Shown: positions 11,354 through 22,790, counted from the stretch's first letter. The stretch is 64,000 bases of DNA from Trichosphaerium sp. ATCC 40318 (GCA_038496445.1 JALMLS010000093.1:744001-808000), one strand, 5' to 3'. Numbers and translations: made by a program. The notes: generated by a model from the sequence alone, not told the origin.

Positions 11354-12960
11354 ATGGAAGGACCCGATTACGATGCAGCGGCCTATAGCAATAGAAAGAA
11401 GCGTAAAAGGTACAAAAGCGTTCTTTGCAAAAGCGAATACCTAAAACGTGATAGACAAGAGCCTTCACGCCAGCCCGAAGAGGCTGCAAGTGAAGCACGC
11501 AGGAAGTCACATAAGATAGCTGAAAAGCGAAGAAGGGACAAAATAAACGAAAAAATCAAACAACTAGATGCTCTATTACCACACCAAGCTAACGGGGCGA
11601 AAACCAGCAGTAGTAGAAATAAGGCGCAAATTCTTGACAAAGCCATCAACTACATAAAACGCCTAGAAAAGATGTACGCTGGTCTTTACCATCAAAATAT
11701 GAGCCTTTTGGAAGAGGCTTCCAGAACTAGAGGCGAAATTGTGAGGCTTCAAGCTGTGCAAATGCAACTTGCAAACAATGCGCAACTAGCAGGTTCACCT
11801 GCACAAATGAGGCCAAACGAACAACGTGCACAAGGAAATGAACAAGTTGCACCAACACAAGCAATAGAGGTTAAAAACCCTTCTAAACCCACCGAAGACG
11901 GTAATGGAATGACCACACCAGCGAGTAAGTAAAAACGTGTTCTAATAATTTATTATTCTTTCCTCGTCTCTTTTTGCTCTACAAACGTTAAATCTACTTC
12001 TGAAACTAATTAACGGAAAAGGTAACAACCCAGAATCACAAAATGCCCTTAGTGGCTACTTGCTGAATAAAGCAGCAAATACGGGCGTAGGACAACCTAT
12101 GATGAACCCAAACGGCTTCTACAACATGCAGGGCATGTCACCACAACAAGCAGCTCTCCTGGCGAACCATGCTGCGATGCAACAAGCAGCTAGTGAGGTT
12201 GCTACAGCTAATGTGATCGCTTCTATGCAAGGCGGTATGCCACCTCAAAGTACGCCAAAGATAGATAAAAGGAATTTTTCATTTTAGGCTTTTTCCGTTA
12301 GCTACGCTTGGGCTTTTGCGTTACTAACTGCGTTGTGTAGTGATGTACAGTTACGCAATGGGCGCTATTCCTCAAAATATGCCTCAAAATATGCAGCCAA
12401 CAATGGCTCAAAACGTTCCACATGTCGCGTACGCGCCGCCAAACGGTGGTTTACCCACAGCTATGCTACGAGGGAGTACGTACAAATTTTATTCATAAAT
12501 TTCGCTCATTTTTTACTTTTAGTCGCTCCTGCACAAGCACAAACAGCCTCAGTGGCACCGCCGCCAGTCAGAAAACAAGCTAATGGCGTTAATCCTAATA
12601 ACCCTAACAATATGACATCACAACAGCTGGTAGTACCTCAGGTTGTTCAAGCCGCTCAAGCTGTTCAAGCTGTTCAAGCCATCCAAGCAGTACAAGCAAT
12701 ACAAGCAACGCCAGTGCAACCATCACAACAAACACAGACTGAGCAACCAACACAAGCAGTTCAAGCTTTGGTACGTTTAAAGCCTTCTGCGCTACACGTG
12801 TTGCAGATCTAGCCATATTTGTGCTAATTAAATTGCTGTAGGTTGCTACACCAACTCAAAATATATCGCCAATCCCTTCAGGTACACTTACTTGTTTTTG
12901 TATGATGGTTTTGACGTTTCTCCAGACAGTAAAATGAGGTCTACAGAATCTTTACAGTGA
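11354..12960 (+). CDS. bHLH transcription factor with Gln/Ala-rich tail
   Basis: A nuclear regulator. Exon 1 (11354-11924) encodes a basic N-terminus and then a bHLH at about residues 48-115: SHKIAEKRRRDKINEKIKQL (helix 1), a loop with TSSSRN, and KAQILDKAINYIKRLEKM (helix 2) continuing into a leucine-zipper-like helix. The basic region has His, Glu and Arg at the class-B positions (H..xE..RR), the pattern that reads CACGTG in USF/MYC-type factors. Four or five further exons encode a Met/Gln/Ala/Pro-rich tail with a run of VQA/IQA triplets (about 12648-12705), typical of an activation or low-complexity region. Joins are in phase; the last exon ends SKMRSTESLQ, stop 12958-12960. Confidence 0.9.
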
Positions 12961-13505
12961 TCAAGAAGCAACGGTAAAAACCGTGTTGAACTGGCGAAAA
13001 AATGTCAACCAAGCATTGTACGGTGTATAACCGTTGTGATTTGTATATTTAACGACCAAAAAATTGGGCGCGGCGGTGTTACAGACGTTAAACCACTCTG
13101 CACCTTGTATTTTTCTTGTGTAGCAGTTTTGCAGATAAATTGGAACAGTCTACGCAATGTGACTGGTTTAAAGTTGTATTCGCTTACCAACATGTTTAAA
13201 AGCACCGCGTGACTATGTACTGCGATTTTCAGTTCGCAAAAGTTCGGTATGTTTTGTTAGCGGTCGTAATTATGCCCAACGAACTAGTTCAGTTGTGTCA
13301 GTAAGTGTGGTTTTAATAAAAGCCGTCTTTAGAATAATAATTGACTACAGAAAATAAGTTAGTTTCGAAAATTGTTCAACCTTTTACGAGGAAGATCGTC
13401 ACGTGCTATAAACACGATTGATATACGCGTAGGTGTTAAGAGGTGTAATGTCGAAGCGTGCTTCGCTTGATGGTGACTTATTGTGATCAGTTTCACCTTC
13501 CGTTT
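12961..13505. other. Intergenic, no gene recognised
   Basis: No convincing exon was found on either strand. A CACGTG box lies about 13401, about 100 bp before the dehydrogenase start. Confidence 0.5.
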
Positions 13506-14638
13506 ATGACAACAAGAGCGCGTCTACAGAATAAAGTCCTTGTATTGACAGGTGGTGCTTCTGGTATTGGTAGAGAAGTAGCCATTGCTAGTGCCAAAGA
13601 AGGGGCTAAGGTCGTTGTTGGCGACATAGACGCCACTGGAGGTTTAGAAACTGTTAAAAAAATAACGGATAATGGTAAGCTATTCTATTAGTGCTGGTGC
13701 TTACTATTACAAGGTGGTGAAGCGTATTTCTGTAAAGTGAATGTTGCGAATGACGCAGAAGTGAAAGGGATGGTTGAAGGGGCCGTAAAGCGGTATGGTC
13801 GCATTGACCTCGCGTTTAACAACGCAGGTGTTGGTGGAGGAATGTACAAGTCAGCTGATTACCCAAATGAGCTGTACGACAAAGTGGTACGTTCGTAATG
13901 CGTATTACCACTTTAAACACTCTTTTCTGTGGGAAACAATGTTGTACCAAAAATTTTCGTTAATTATTTTCTGAGCGCTGTTGTACACCCCTCACGCTAA
14001 GTTAGATGGCAGTTAACGTTCGTAGCGTATTTTTATGCATGAAATATGAGTTAGGCCAAATGAAGAAACAAGGAGGTTCAGGGTATTCTATTGTCAATAC
14101 AGCATCTCTAGCTGGTATCGTAGGGTTTCGGTACGTGTCATAAAAATTACTAGTTAGTCGTAGTAGGTTGTGGCGTCTGAAAAACTTCATCTTTTTCCAC
14201 TGCACTTTTTTGTTTATATTGCTCACTTTCAATAGCCTCAATGCGGCATACGGTGCTTCAAAACACGCAGTTGTTGGTATAACTAAAGGTGCTGCATTGG
14301 AATACTCACGTTCAGGGATAAGGTAAATGGAGATAACGTTGTACTTCGCACTTACTTTGTTTAAGAGTAAATTGTGTCTGCCCTGGATTTATACGCACTC
14401 CCATGGCAGGTTCTTTAGGAGGAGATACTCCACTAGCTGATCACGTGCGTATTCATAACGAACCAAAGTCGTTTAGTAACAGCCTTGTTAGGAAAGGAAA
14501 TTGGCGAGCCGTGTGCCTATGCACAGGATGGGTGAAGTACAAGATGTTGCAAAAGCTGTATTGTTTTTACTTAGTGATGATGCGTCATTCACAACTGGTG
14601 CATCTGTTCCTGTATCTGGAGGACTTGCATGTTTGTAA
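13506..14638 (+). CDS. Short-chain dehydrogenase/reductase (classical SDR)
   Basis: An NAD(P)-dependent oxidoreductase of about 260 residues in six exons. The start ATG 13506 (MTTRARLQNKV) places the Rossmann motif TGGASGIGREV at the usual distance; an in-frame upstream start at 13470 is possible. Motifs in order: GDID acidic/ribose-binding turn, NNAGVGG, catalytic Ser region NTASLAG, YGASK (Tyr and Lys of YxxxK), the PGFIRTPM loop, and the C-terminal SDDASFTTGASVPVSGG. Asp after beta-2 (GDIDAT) suggests NAD(H) preference. Exon joins were confirmed by phase, e.g. ...TPLADH|ERKLASRVP. The substrate is unknown. Confidence 0.9.
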
Positions 14639-14798
14639 GGTTTTTACATTTTTAATAAAAAGCATTTGCTTTTGCGTGTCTGGTTGATGTATGACACTAT
14701 TATTTTTATTTGTCGATAGTTTTGTAGCTGTTGCAAAATTGTTGACACGTGATGAGTTAAGGCAGGTTACCAAAATTTATTTCATTTCAGAAAAAACG

Positions 14799-15968
14799 AT
14801 GAAACGAAAACGCTCAGACGGTCCAAAGAAACAATTTAATAACTCCAAAAAAGACGGAGGGCAGTTTAAACGCCGCAGAAAAAACAAAGAACCTCAAAAA
14901 AAGAAAGGAAAGGCTGCAGCGCCTACTAGCGCTGGTAGAAAACGAATTAGAGCGGATAAAAATGTATAACTACGCTTTTTGGTTATAATTGCTCATTTCG
15001 CGTAGAAAGAGGCTAAATCGAAACTATGGGGTCTAAAAGCAGTATCAAGAGCAAAAAAAAGTATTTGGGATCAAATTTCGTTTTTTGACAGAGAACAGAC
15101 GTCTACATACTTTTGGACATCTATGATGAAAGATGGAGCAAATACTTTGGACGTAGAGGACCTAAAAGATAAAATTACGCGTAAGCTGACAAAAAAAATG
15201 CGAAATTCAAGAAATTCGAAAACCCGAACTTTATTTAGCGTCTAAGCGGCCCTAATATAAAAAATATGTATAGTTACTCATGTAAATATATAGGAAAGCA
15301 TATGATACCATTAGGAGATCGTATAAAAGGACAAAAAGATGTAAAATTACAATTACTATCAAAGTGCTTATTCACACAATTCCCACACATTGTCAAAAAA
15401 CCAAAGTTTACGAAAAAGCCAACAATAGTTATTGTAACACGATCAGGTGAACGAGTACCAAAATTAGCAGCGTAAGTATTTTATTAGTACAAGGGAACAG
15501 AAACAAAACAACCGTTCTTTTTTGTGGTAAATTTTTGTTATCTTTCACTTGTCTGTCGGTTACCGGCACGTGATGATAGTTTATTTTTCTATTTTAAAGA
15601 TAATGAATAACCTATTAATTTTCTTCTTCTATAGAGCTCTTTGTGGCGATAAGGAAAAGAAGGTTAATGTATGCAAAGCGTTTGGTCCAAAAGCAAAATT
15701 TGAGAAACAAAAAAAATTCTTTAGAAAGTTTCCTTGTAGAATTATTGTTGGTACACCACATCGACTATTAGAGTTACTTGAAGAAGGTACTCTAGACCTT
15801 AAAATATGTCAAGGGTTAGTTGTCGATATGATGTTGAATCCTATTGATTGTATGACTGTATTGGATGATGCTAGGACAAAACCTCTATTTTGGTCAATGT
15901 ATGAAAAGTTTTTTCATAAACATGTAATTGGTGAGCAAGTGAAGTTACTCTTATGGGGTGGTAAATAA
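14799..15968 (+). CDS. CMSS1: CMSS1/Cms1-like small-subunit ribosome biogenesis protein
   Basis: A nucleolar protein related to degenerate DEAD-box helicases and linked in other eukaryotes to 40S biogenesis. Four exons. The N-terminus is very basic (MKRKRSDGPKK..., a nuclear/nucleolar signal), the middle is helical, then PTIVIVTRSGERVPKLAAL (the family's SSA-R-L-like strand and helix). It ends with KAFGPKAKFEKQ and the conserved CRIIVGTPHRLLELLEEGTL (VGTPxR, DEAD-like motif) and LVVD in place of a DEAD box. About 265 residues, close to the family size. Assignment rests on this C-terminal half. Confidence 0.75.
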
Positions 15969-16416
15969 TAAAAAATTACACCCAGCAATGTCTACATAGG
16001 TAATCGAGCCTAACATGAGTTCTCCAAACTTTGCTGCATCGGACAGTACTCGCTGCTTGTTGACTACATTGATCAAACAGTGTAATTTTAGTTTGTCGGG
16101 ATTGTGTACTTGTTCTATTTTGTTGTCGGTATAGTGTTTGTTCTATTTTGTAACCAAACGTTTTATATTAATAACATATATTTAAACACATGTGTATATG
16201 ATTTTAAAGGATTTCAGATGACTGCAATAATCTGGTGAAGCCACAAAAAAAGGCACAAACTTCTGCTAAAATCACGTTCAGTCTTTTTTAAGCAATGGCT
16301 GAAAATTATTCTTAACAATCATGTGCAGGCACAATGATAATAGCATTCGTAGAGACACTTTAAAAAGATAGACTGAGCTATACTTGGCAATACAGTTGCT
16401 ATTGGAGATACATAGG

Positions 16417-16436
16417 TTTCCGGAAACTTCTGGAAA
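16417..16436. promoter_or_regulatory. Perfect four-unit heat shock element
   Basis: TTCCGGAAACTTCTGGAA contains TTC-GAA-TTC-GAA units each separated by two bases, the consensus HSF1 trimer site. It lies about 440 bp upstream of the ATG at 16874. Confidence 0.6.
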
Positions 16437-16650
16437 TTGGGAATTACGGGAGTACAAAATAATTTTAGTGACCAGTGGAGCACTAAAATGGACTAGTAAA
16501 CAATCACGTGCACTTTAGGCTTTCAGTCGTGCGACAAGGTGTAAGAAACAACTCACCTCCTTACCACTCAAGGTATTAGCTTGTTAAAAATCAAGGAAAA
16601 TAAGACAAAGCCATTGTAAATTAATAAAGTAAATGTCTTATTTTTTTTTT

Positions 16651-16665
16651 GGAAGTTTCTGGAAA
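16651..16665. promoter_or_regulatory. Second, three-unit heat shock element
   Basis: GGAAGTTTCTGGAAA has GAA-TTC-GAA with two-base spacing, followed by an off-register TTC. It lies about 210 bp before the start codon at 16874 and after the four-unit site. Confidence 0.5.
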
Positions 16666-16873
16666 TATTCTCACAGAATTTGTAGAACTAGCAGAATTTA
16701 CGGAAGCCTCCATGCATCTCCATTGTTTACCTGCCAAACGTTCCCAGTAATATGCTCAACACGCTGTTTTTATTTGTGACGCTGTATAGTGTGTTTTCCT
16801 GTAATTTTAACTACCTGGAAAGAAGTTAAGTGGTTTGTGTTAATCACTGCTTTCCTTTTTACATTCGTTGCAA

Positions 16874-18308
16874 ATGAGTCTCGAAGCCTTTGAAACTAGT
16901 GTCTTGCTCGAAGAACTACGGCGAAGGGGTGCTATTACGCAGTTTGAGGAAGAAGAGTTCCAAACTCGCTTGATCAGCACTAAAACGCGCTCAGGCGTTG
17001 AGTTTAGTTCTAAAGAACCAAAAAAAAGTATCAACGGAACGAATACAATAATAGATGGCGAAGACACTAAAAGACCTGTTGAAACGAAGTCAATAGCTCT
17101 AAAACGCCAACATTTTATTCTTTTGGGTACGTTCAAGTATGGATCCCAAGAAACAATGAAAGACTTGATCAGTATGCACAAAGGGTATGTCTTTAACTAC
17201 TAACCACTTTCTTTGTTACACCGTTCTTGGAATAACAGCATAACTTTGTTGTAGTCACGTCATGAAAAAAAAGTGGCCTCTTCCAAAGACAGTTGATGCT
17301 GTTATCATTGGTTCGAATCCATCTTCTGATCACGTGGATCATTTGAAAGAGGTAACTTAAGAACACAAAACACCTTTACTTTTTCACGTGATTTCATATT
17401 CAAACGTTACTGCCGCAGAGAAAGGATATCAGACAGTTTACAGAAAACGAATTCTTTGAGTACTTAAAAAATGAACTGAATAGACCTCGACGAGGTGGAG
17501 CGCCAAAGAGACCAATGTCTGCATACATGCTCTTCGTAAAAGATAACCGTGATCGTGTAAGAAAAGAAAACCCAAACTTACCTATTGTTGAACTTACAAG
17601 ACATCTGGCGGTGGAGTGGAGAGCTCTTGATGACAGTACGACATTCTACTTAATACGTTACTTATATTGCTCACGTGCTATCTAGGTACTAAAGCTGTGT
17701 ACACAGGAAGAGCTCAAAAAGCAAAAGTAGAATATGAAGAGGATTTAAAAGAATACAACGAAGCTAAAGCACTTGAAGAAAAAGAGGCTGAACAAGAGAA
17801 AGAAGAAGAAGACGTTGTAGAACAAGATGACTTTTGCACTTTCAGTTCTATTGTCAGCCCTGAAAAACCTTCATCTAATATCACTCCTGTTGATTCACAA
17901 TGTCCAATTAATCCTGCCGTAAGTTATCTCCAAATACAATTTGCCCTATCATCCATATCAACTTATTCTTTAGGTTGTTCATCAACAATACACGTGTGTA
18001 CTAAACCAAACAAATATTGCAATGAACAACAACAAATTCTTCGTTTTGCAAGTGGTTAAGAGTGATGAACAATATTACTTCTTTTCACGTTGGGGTAGAG
18101 GTACAACTTTTCTTGGATTGCGTTCATATATCTTATTGCTGTAGTTGGTGAACATGGTCACTACAAATGTATGGAATGCAAATCTTCTACTGAAGCCGTT
18201 TCTGAATTTGAGAAGAAGTTTCAAATGAAGACTAAAATTGCTTGGAAAGATAGGAATACCTCACCACCTGTACAGGGTAGATACACTTATATTTCAATGG
18301 ATTATTAG
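16874..18308 (+). CDS. BRCT-HMG-box-WGR domain protein (PARP-like without catalytic domain)
   Basis: A nuclear, probably chromatin or DNA-damage protein of about 400 residues in seven exons. In order: a helical N-terminus (MSLEAFETSVLLEELRRRG), a BRCT-like segment about residues 75-135 (HFILLGTFKYGSQETMKDLI, then DAVIIGSN), and an HMG box about 160-230 (APKRPMSAYMLFVKDNRDRV, then LAVEWRAL). Next come a Glu/Lys coiled stretch, a linker, and a WGR domain (VLNQTNIAMNNNKFFVLQVV, YYFFSRWGRVGEHG, FEKKFQMKTKIAW, ending near GRYTYISMDY, stop 18306-18308). WGR domains normally sit in PARPs and bind 5'-phosphorylated DNA ends. Here the ORF stops right after WGR, so there is no ADP-ribosyltransferase. 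This combination is not one I recognise. Confidence 0.82.
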
Positions 18309-18400
18309 CTTGGGTGGCAGTAACGCTTGAGATATTCTAACACGTGCAAAGACACGAATACAAAAAAGTTATTATTAAAATAGTTTTATTCCTTTTTCAC

Positions 18401-18709
18401 TCAGTGTGCTTTGTCTAGTGCCAATACAAGCTTAATAATCTTTTTCTGGATATCACCATCTACACCCCATTTGTACCCGCCACTTTCAGTGTACCAAGGT
18501 ACTCTTGGGGAATCATTCAAGTCAAATACTCGGATAATCACTTCGCCGTCTTTTGTAACGTCGTGCATTGTATCTGGTGGCGCAACCTTTTTCATCATTA
18601 CACGCTTTGGTTTCATCTTTTTAGACAGTTTTAAGAGTGCTTTGAGGTCTTCAGAGTCTGAAGGTATTGGTCTCGGATTATTTTCATGTTTACATATAGC
18701 GTATGACAT
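18401..18709 (-). CDS. Small hypothetical protein, 102 aa
   Basis: Not recognised. A single open exon from ATG 18709 to TGA at 18401. The N-terminal half is basic (KKMKPKRVMMKK); the C-terminal half looks folded: EVIIRVFDLNDSPRVPWY, then GYKWGVDGDIQKKIIKLVLA. Convergent with the WGR gene, with about 90 bp between stops. It could be a very small nuclear protein or part of a longer spliced gene, but no further exon was found. Confidence 0.5.
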   Translation of the reverse strand: MSYAICKHENNPRPIPSDSEDLKALLKLSKKMKPKRVMMKKVAPPDTMHDVTKDGEVIIRVFDLNDSPRVPWYTESGGYKWGVDGDIQKKIIKLVLALDKAH

Positions 18710-18842
18710 TATCTAAGCGTTTTAAGCGTTATTATTGCTATTTGTCTAATTCTATTTAAAACAACGTCTAAGTGGCGTACGTGCTGTAGTGTCGCGTTTG
18801 TAATAGTTTGATAGCAGTAAATGCGAGTTCTAAGTCATAGTC

Positions 18843-19065
18843 TTAATTAAGTTTAGAATCGAATCTTTTTTTATTTTGATTTTCTGTAGGCGCAGCAACC
18901 TTCTTTTGGGCATCCAGTGTAAAGCGACCATTAGGGAGTCTAACTGGATCATTTTTGTACACGTACAACGGTACTTTCTTTTTATGTCAATCGTTCCAAT
19001 CACGTGTTTTTTTTTTGTACAAAAAACAACGTGTTGATTGCTATTGTGACCTTTTCGTGAAACAT
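18843..19065 (-). CDS. Very small spliced protein, about 49 aa
   Basis: Not recognised. Exon 1 (MFHEK, 19065 to about 19051) and exon 2 (KVPLYVYKNDPVRLPNGRFT... to stop 18843-18845) join in phase across an intron of about 80 nt that contains CACGTG. The PVRLPNGRFTLD patch looks conserved-protein-like, but no family came to mind. It may have an upstream exon. Divergent from the neighbouring membrane protein gene. Confidence 0.4.
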
Positions 19066-19161
19066 TATTTTTTCTGGGCACAATTACAAAAAAAAAAATC
19101 AAATTTACTTGTTTAGACCTGGAGAAAACGAGGTACAACAATAAGTTACATTACAATAGTC

Positions 19162-21804
19162 ATGTGGTATCAGATACAGTTGCTACTGTGTTGCTGTGTA
19201 GGTAAGGCAAAGCAACTTTAGGCGATTATGGAACCAACTAACACTTTGCAGTAGTCTCACTTCAATTTGATACACCAGTATTTAATCGTTATCACGACTC
19301 TCACAGGTTGTTTACCAATGCCAGTGCTCTTACAGAATCACACATAGCTGTTGGGACGATTGAAGGCGAAACAATGTATGCCTACGCAACAGGAGGTGAT
19401 CTAAATATGATTTATAAAAAATAATTGTTTTTGTAGTGTTTTTCGCTTCTCCCCTTTTCCTTTCGCGTGGTGTCTACATCGCGGTTGCCACTCCAGCAGG
19501 TACAAATTTAATCTTACATCCAAGGTAAACAAAGACTAGAATTTCTTACAAGCACTGTCACGTGCTTTTGTGAACGTTTTACGTTTTTTTATGTTTGTCG
19601 TTCTTTACCAGCTATGTTTACGTTGGCAATGCGTATTTTTTTAACCGTATCAGTCGTATGTAGCCAATTGATAAAATGATAAAATTGTTAACCGTTTATT
19701 GCCAGTTATAGCAATACCAGAAAAGTGAAGTTTACTTTTTTTGTAGAGTTTTTAAAGAGTAATGTTACACTACTGTATATTGAAGATGCTTCAACCCCTT
19801 ACATACCACCATTCAAAGATTTCCTCACTGTATTCTATACCATCGGCAATTCACTGGAACTTGAATCTAGGGTATACACGATGAAGAATGGGAGTGTAAG
19901 TTAAGACTGAATACTTTTTATAATCGTATATTTACTCTAAAACCAGTTTGTCATTAGTTGTAACTAACATATTTCTGTTGTCATTAGTTTGAAGATCCAA
20001 TAGTTACATCATCATTTCATAGACAGCCTATAAGTATGAAGGGATTTCGGGGAATAGGTAACTTGAATAAAACAAACTTTCTTTGAGATCTGACATTTTT
20101 TTAGGTACCACTATTGAGCTGTGGGAATATGCAAAACCTGACGCCGCGCAAGATCAGCCCTCTAAATACTTTTATTCATTCATGGCTGGTGATACGTTGC
20201 CAATGCTTAATACAAGTAATAGATAAAAAATACCTTTTTGACTTGTTCATTTATTTGCTTACATAGTTATTCGGCCAACACATCACTTTACAATTAAACC
20301 AAATGTACCTCAATTCGAACGCCTTGGATCAAACTGTTTCTTGGCAGCAACGTTTAGAGATGTCAATGACAATATAACCTTCACTCTCGGTGATCCTGCA
20401 CCAGTAAGACACTTCATTCTGCTGATTACTTTTTGTTTTTTATTGTTTCTTTTAGATCACAGCACTTGATACAAGGACTATTGCCGTTGGTTCAGTAACT
20501 ATGAAGTTTATTGTTACGGCAATTAACACAGAAAGAAAAAAGTTACTTCTTGGCGTTGTAGATACTACTGAAACAATAACATTGTATCAGTTCGACTACA
20601 CAGATGTTTGCTCAACAATGGATATAAACAACTTGATTCAGTTTTCTGAACAGCCTTTACAACTCACAACAAGTGGTATCGTCCAGGTACTTGAAATACT
20701 ATCTGCTGGATCCGCTCATGAGAATGTTACATTCACAATAATAACGAATGATGGGAATGAAACAGTATTTAGAGGATATGTAAGTTACTTTTTCTTTTTG
20801 CGATTGTAAAAATACTATTCCGAAAAAACGTGCACCGAACAAGTACGTTTTAACTCAACATTTGTAGGGAGATGGTGCTATTGTTGGTCCGGAGGAAACG
20901 TATCTGCAAAATGAAGTACCACTATCACTTGAAGGAGTTTGGGATGAGCAAAATAAACGCACTATTGTGTGCTATCGTCATATTTATACACTATTAACCA
21001 GAGTTTTAGGTAGTGACTCAATCACTCTCCAAATCACTGATAATGTTCCTCGATCCCATTCCATTTCCACCACCCACAATAGCTCCCTCAACATCGCCTC
21101 CATCCACCAGCCCTTCGAATGTACCGTCTATCGCTCCAACAGAATCAAATCCTCCAGAAGTACCAACACAAACTATCAGTAATTGAAGATTTGTTTTATG
21201 AATAATATTCTAACGCTGTTTAATAGTATGTGATGGTGATAAGCCTCCGGGTGCTGAGTGTGATCAAAGCCAAGGTGTTTGGATTGTAAGTGATGATGTT
21301 GTGATTCAGCCATCAACGAATATTGTGATTGATACTTCAGTTGTGTTTCAAGGTACATTGAATTACTGCCTTGATTTTGTCTTTATCTGAAGTTTTCTAG
21401 GAAACGTAGACTTAGCACAAAACTCAACCATAAGCATTTCGTCAATGACAACACTGACATTTCAAAAGTGTCCAACGTTCAATGACACTCTCAATATCAT
21501 TCTGACAGAAGTATCTGAGTCTGTTCATACATTACTCACAATTCCTCCAAATTGTGATGTATCGATCATTGACGCAACAACAGTGACAAGTGATGTTGAA
21601 GATGAATGTAGTCAGTTCACTGTCATCGAAACACAAACAGAACTTTCTGTATTATGGTCAGTCAATGATGAATGTAATGATAGCGGTATAAGCATCGGTG
21701 CTATTGTGGGTGTTGCTATCGCAGTTGTTTTGGTTGTAGTGATTATAACTGCAAGTTTGATCTACTATTTTACTTTTCATGGGAAGAGAACCTTTGTCAT
21801 TTAA
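19162..21804 (+). CDS. Type I membrane protein, array member 1: unique ectodomain plus the shared C-terminal cassette
   Basis: About 12 exons, roughly 620 residues. ATG 19162 begins a signal peptide (MWYQIQLLLCCCVVVSLQ), split by an intron after the 13th codon. A beta-rich ectodomain of unknown family follows (e.g. TIEGETMYAYATG, then GTTIELWEYAKPDAAQ, FTIKPNVPQFERLGSNCFLA and ENVTFTIITNDGNETVFRGY), with several N-glycosylation sequons. Then come a Pro/Ser/Thr stalk (about 21040-21170) and the cassette shared with the LamG genes downstream: CDGDKPPGAECDQSQGVW, TLTFQKCPTFNDTLNI, VTSDVEDEC, one TM helix and the tail YFTFHGKRTFVI. The cassette is nearly identical to array members 3 and 4 although the ectodomain differs, which points to exon exchange. 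Joins between 20,880 and 21,180 are the least sure. Confidence 0.75.
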
Positions 21805-22003
21805 TTATCCAAAACGAAACAATAAAATCATATAGTTTTGTTACAAAAGAGAAGAACTTGAGTTCAGTTTTCTTCGGTAGCATTGAGTCTTGTCTACTTT
21901 TTACTGCTTTTTGGATTGGTTTGGACTTGTAAGGTTGTGAGTATGGCATCCTGTGGAGCATAAAACTTGGCTTGAAATGAAGTCAGTAAATTGTACTGAT
22001 GTA

Positions 22004-22092
22004 CATTTTCGTAGCAAACGAAAGTTCAACTATTGGTAATAGTTGTAGCATTTTCGTAGTAAAGGAAAGTTCAACTGTTGGCAATAGTTGTT
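22004..22092. repeat. 45-bp direct tandem duplication
   Basis: Two units of CATTTTCGTAG...GTTCAACT-TTGG-AATAGTTGT (22004 and 22049) differ at only a few bases. A recent duplication in non-coding DNA. Confidence 0.8.
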
Positions 22093-22149
22093 GTGAATCT
22101 TTTTAGACTTGTTGCCATGAATTTACAATCCTACAACGTTTACAGCTAC

Positions 22150-22440
22150 TCTCGACAGCGCAACTATGTCAAAGGAAAAAAACACGGAGAGTATAAATTA
22201 TGGATTTAGAGATTCTGATGTACTTCATGCATGGTAACAAATGCGGAGAGTGCAACGGATTTCAGAAGAATGGGCGCAGTAATAGCTCATCTCAAATACC
22301 AAAATGGTAAAGTACATGGAGAGTGTTAGCTGTGGTACAACAGCGGCCCGTTGGAAAAATGCTTAAATGTTGTCAAAGGCAAACTACATGGAGAGCAGAA
22401 GGGGTGGTACAAAAAAGCACGCTAGAATTTCATACAAACT
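22150..22440 (+). pseudogene. Decayed MORN-variant (MORN_2) repeat gene
   Basis: Successive plus-strand frames give repeat fragments typical of the MORN_2 unit: YVKGKKHGEYKLW, then stop; GNKCGECNGFQKNG; YQNGKVHGEC, then stop; LWYNSGPLEKC; GKLHGEQKGWYKK. In-frame stops and frame changes interrupt them, so it is a relic. It resembles the intact minus-strand gene at 25578-26291. Confidence 0.65.
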
Positions 22441-22790
22441 GGTGTCATGGTAAATGCCAACGGCAACAGTTAAATTGACATCATATTTTCTGATACAAAC
22501 ACCCAAAATGTAGAAGTAACTAGTTGGGCTAGTAAAGAAGTTACTTGTGCTTATAAAGGGTTGTAGAACTACCTATAACAACACATCTACCACTGCTATT
22601 CTGAGAAGTTACTACACCACTATATTTTGGATATTACTTCGAATTAATAGATAAGTAACCTATGTAAACAACAATCTCTCCAATGTCAGAAGTGTCATTC
22701 CTATTTTTTTCGTTAAAAAAACTACCCAACTAGAGTGACTATGAAAAGAGAATTGCACCTGATCTTTTGTGATGCAGTACACACTCTAGC

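Larger units (their letters stand above)
15969..16873. other. 900-bp intergenic region without a gene
   Basis: No exon chain was found. It carries two heat-shock-element-like arrays (16418-16435, 16652-16664) and a CACGTG at 16505, so it is probably the regulatory region of the BRCT-HMG-WGR gene or of an unseen non-coding transcript. Confidence 0.45.

Noticed and set aside
11383-11649. Minus-strand Leu/Ser-rich frame
   Set aside because: Antisense shadow of the bHLH exon.
12604-12816. Minus-strand Val/Leu-rich frame looking like a TM protein
   Set aside because: It is the complement of the VQA/IQA repeat in the bHLH tail.
13005-13205. 66-codon minus-strand frame after the bHLH gene
   Set aside because: No codon bias, homology or splice partners; probably chance.
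18411-18716. Plus-strand frame of about 100 codons opposite the small minus gene
   Set aside because: The minus-strand reading has a better start and protein-like composition; the plus frame is Ser/Phe/Ile-rich noise.
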